64,000 nucleotides of DNA from Fuerstiella sp041398845 (lineage in GTDB: Bacteria; Planctomycetota; Planctomycetia; Planctomycetales; Planctomycetaceae). The DNA is taken from assembly GCA_041398845.1 (NCBI GenBank), contig JAWKTZ010000012.1, forward strand, positions 366,749 through 430,748, in the 5' to 3' direction. The position numbers were made by a program, and so were the translations under genes. Below the pieces are notes generated by a model. That model worked only from the letters and a program-made list of their open reading frames with translations, was not told where the DNA came from and ran no database searches. Positions 62,653 to 64,000 of the stretch are shown piece after piece. Each line of letters starts with the position of its first letter. The stretch's first letter is position 1.

Positions 62653-63455
62653 AGACGTTCACAACAACTAAACGACAACCAAAACGAACAAAGTCACACT
62701 GACAGCTTACAGAGCTTTTAGGCCGCCGAGATTTTTTCTCGCTCCCCCGCCTCAGATTCTGAAACCCTCGCAGGTTGTCCTCCAGTTTGCACACTGCATG
62801 TGTTCCACGAACTTGTGGAAGGAGAACTGCGACTTGAACGACACGAAGACCTGAGACAGTTCGCGAAAGTCGGTAGACCAGTCACGTTCGTTTGACCAGT
62901 CCCCTGCCATGACTCCCCTTTTGCTGACATGGATACTTCGTCGTGAATGAGTCACTGCCTGGTTCATGTTGGGTTCTTCATGCGAGTCATGCACGGGGCG
63001 ATGAATCTCTCTGAACTTGCTGCTGACTTCGAAACAACGGTTGCTGCCATGGTTCATGCACCATGCATGACGCGGTTCTGATCGGTGTCGTGGCCGGTGG
63101 CAACCAGTTGCCTGAGCGACTGCGTTCAGCGGTAACGCTGTGATTGAGAAATGGACTTGCCATGACTCCCCTTCTCTGGACTGGTCATGTTTTCGTACTG
63201 CTCTGGCTGAACTGTTCACGAATCCGGTCATGCGCCCGTTCACGGCAATGCGCCGTGACTTGCCATGAATGCACATCTGCACTTGTTCTGCGCAACACTG
63301 ACCGGACCAGTGCCGGGGCATGCCCACTCCCCTGCTCCCTGCCATGACCGCTGCAGATCAGCCTTCCGGCTGCCACCGTTCTGACTGGAATCGGCCAGCT
63401 TGCCCGGTCACGTTTCCGGTGGTAGTCTGACCGGGTCACATTCCCCCAGCATGTC
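62653..63455. other. Long divergent intergenic region with repeated TGCCATGAC motifs
   Basis: The region of about 800 nt separates FGE2 (minus) from the HTH gene (plus). A 16-nt direct repeat TGCCATGACTCCCCTT occurs at 62905 and 63158, with a shorter TGCCATGAC at 63342. A minus-strand 52-codon frame at 62752-62910 (MAGDWSNERDW ... FVEHMQCANWRTT) might be a small gene; I could not confirm it. No template repeat resembling the FGE variable regions was found here. Confidence 0.4.
62752..62910 (-). CDS. Possible small protein upstream of FGE2
   Basis: The frame has 52 codons from an ATG at 62910 to 62752: MAGDWSNERDWSTDFRELSQ, VFVSFKSQFSFHKFVEHMQC and a short end. It has an aromatic-rich, protein-like composition but no recognised domain, and it overlaps other open frames. 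Very tentative. Confidence 0.25.
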   Translation of the reverse strand: MAGDWSNERDWSTDFRELSQVFVSFKSQFSFHKFVEHMQCANWRTTCEGFRI

Positions 63456-64000
63456 ATGGACAACTTTCTCACCATCCGGGAAGCCTGCGAATTCACCGGC
63501 AAGTCGGAATCCACCATCAAACGCCTGATCCACTCTGTCATCAAAGATGCCAAGTCCGACGAGCGTTCCCTCATTTCTCCGACGGTGAATGAACTGAAGC
63601 AGAAGCAGAAATCCGGAGAACCGTACATCTGGAAGATCGCGAGGTCGCTGCTGGAAGACCGGTATCCGCCGCAGGAAAGTGTCTCGGAAAGCGAGGCGGC
63701 GAAGGATTCTGCCGCGCAGAGTGGGGGAGCGGCCGCCAATGATCGCCTGGTTACGGTTCTTGAAAAAACGATTGCCGTCCTGGAGGAAGAACTGAGCGAA
63801 AAGAATCGCCAGATCCAGGCGTTTCAGGAACGGCAGCGGGAACAGAATCTGTTGCTGAAGAATCTGCATGACCGCTTCGCCATTGCCGGCCCAGCGTCAA
63901 CGGCCCCGACAGGGACTGTTGATGCGGAACCCGAACAAAGCAGCGCGGAGCAGGGGAGTGATCTCAGAAAACACTCCGACGACGCAAAGCAGTCGGTCTG
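63456..64000 (+). CDS. HTH/coiled-coil DNA-binding-like protein (partial, runs off the window)
   Basis: The frame from ATG 63456 is open to the window end (181 codons seen). Residues 4-40 (FLTIREACEFTGKSESTIKR) look like an excisionase/MerR-type winged HTH. Then come a YIWKIARSLLEDRYPP segment, a low-complexity linker, and a coiled coil (LEKTIAVLEEELSEKNRQIQ). This layout is common in plasmid- or phage-borne replication/partition proteins and in helix-turn-helix regulators with coiled-coil tails. It is transcribed away from the conflict-like cluster and may regulate or be part of the same island. Confidence 0.8.
   Translation, partial: MDNFLTIREACEFTGKSESTIKRLIHSVIKDAKSDERSLISPTVNELKQKQKSGEPYIWKIARSLLEDRYPPQESVSESEAAKDSAAQSGGAAANDRLVTVLEKTIAVLEEELSEKNRQIQAFQERQREQNLLLKNLHDRFAIAGPASTAPTGTVDAEPEQSSAEQGSDLRKHSDDAKQSV

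Noticed and set aside
62653..63455. Searched as a possible site of a DGR template repeat
   Set aside because: No stretch matched the FGE variable-region scaffold; adenine-rich parts near 62650-62700 do not align to it.

Overview
The window looks like a chromosome segment of a planctomycete, probably a marine Planctomycetales-type organism. The inference rests on family content that is nearly diagnostic when found together: two DUF1592/DUF1552 gene pairs with c-type haem-like CxxCH motifs, a DUF1559 pseudopilin-like protein, DUF1080 and DUF1207 proteins, PQQ-type beta-propellers, a giant exported protein with an LEPR-XLL N-terminus, and many dispersed palindromic elements. Genus-level placement cannot be made from the sequence alone. 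No rRNA, tRNA or CRISPR array was seen.

Layout. 0-9 kb: the tail of a probable histidine kinase, an NhaC-type antiporter, a DapA/NanA-superfamily aldolase with an unusual C-terminal helix, a STAS protein, a PQQ-propeller protein, an M20 dipeptidase, serS and a 2-Cys peroxiredoxin, with repeat clusters between several of them. 9-24 kb: aconitase, a nuclease-like protein, rlmN, denD-like dehydrogenase, a PhoB-like regulator, DUF1080, a GcvH-like protein, a 1086-aa membrane protein with a degenerate spermidine-synthase-like domain, ddl and a membrane-anchored PQQ propeller. 24-36 kb: a 2149-aa adhesin-like protein, a lipoprotein, DUF1207, DUF3467 and a pair of small paralogues. 36-43 kb: gpsA, an ABC-2 permease, panB, a DUF1559 protein and a DPP-IV-type peptidase. 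43-55 kb: two minus-strand DUF1592-DUF1552 operons. One is interrupted by a REP-associated (HUH) transposase between two palindromic elements, the other by a four-helix-bundle ORF inside 36-bp inverted repeats. 55-64 kb: a minus-strand cluster encoding two formylglycine-generating-enzyme-fold (C-type-lectin-like) proteins, an LRR-Roc-COR-TIR protein, a ClpX-like ATPase, a small protein and an HNH nuclease, and then a plus-strand HTH/coiled-coil gene running off the end.

Two themes stand out. (1) The 56.0-62.7 kb cluster has the composition of an NTP-dependent biological conflict (immunity-like) system. Its two lectin-fold proteins share the same backbone but differ at clustered codons in the pattern expected of diversity-generating-retroelement targets. 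No reverse transcriptase or template repeat is in the window. (2) At least eight families of short palindromic elements occupy intergenic space, many with TA at each end. They supply the stop codons or C-termini of at least six to eight genes, chain together by sharing TA dinucleotides, and are inserted in frame inside coding sequences; one DUF1592 gene carries four of them.

Operon-like groups inferred from spacing are FGE2 / LRR-Roc-COR-TIR / ClpX-like / FGE1 (with an 8-nt overlap between the TIR and ClpX genes), denD-rlmN (10-nt gap), the small protein/HNH pair (4-nt overlap), and the DUF1592-DUF1552 genes.
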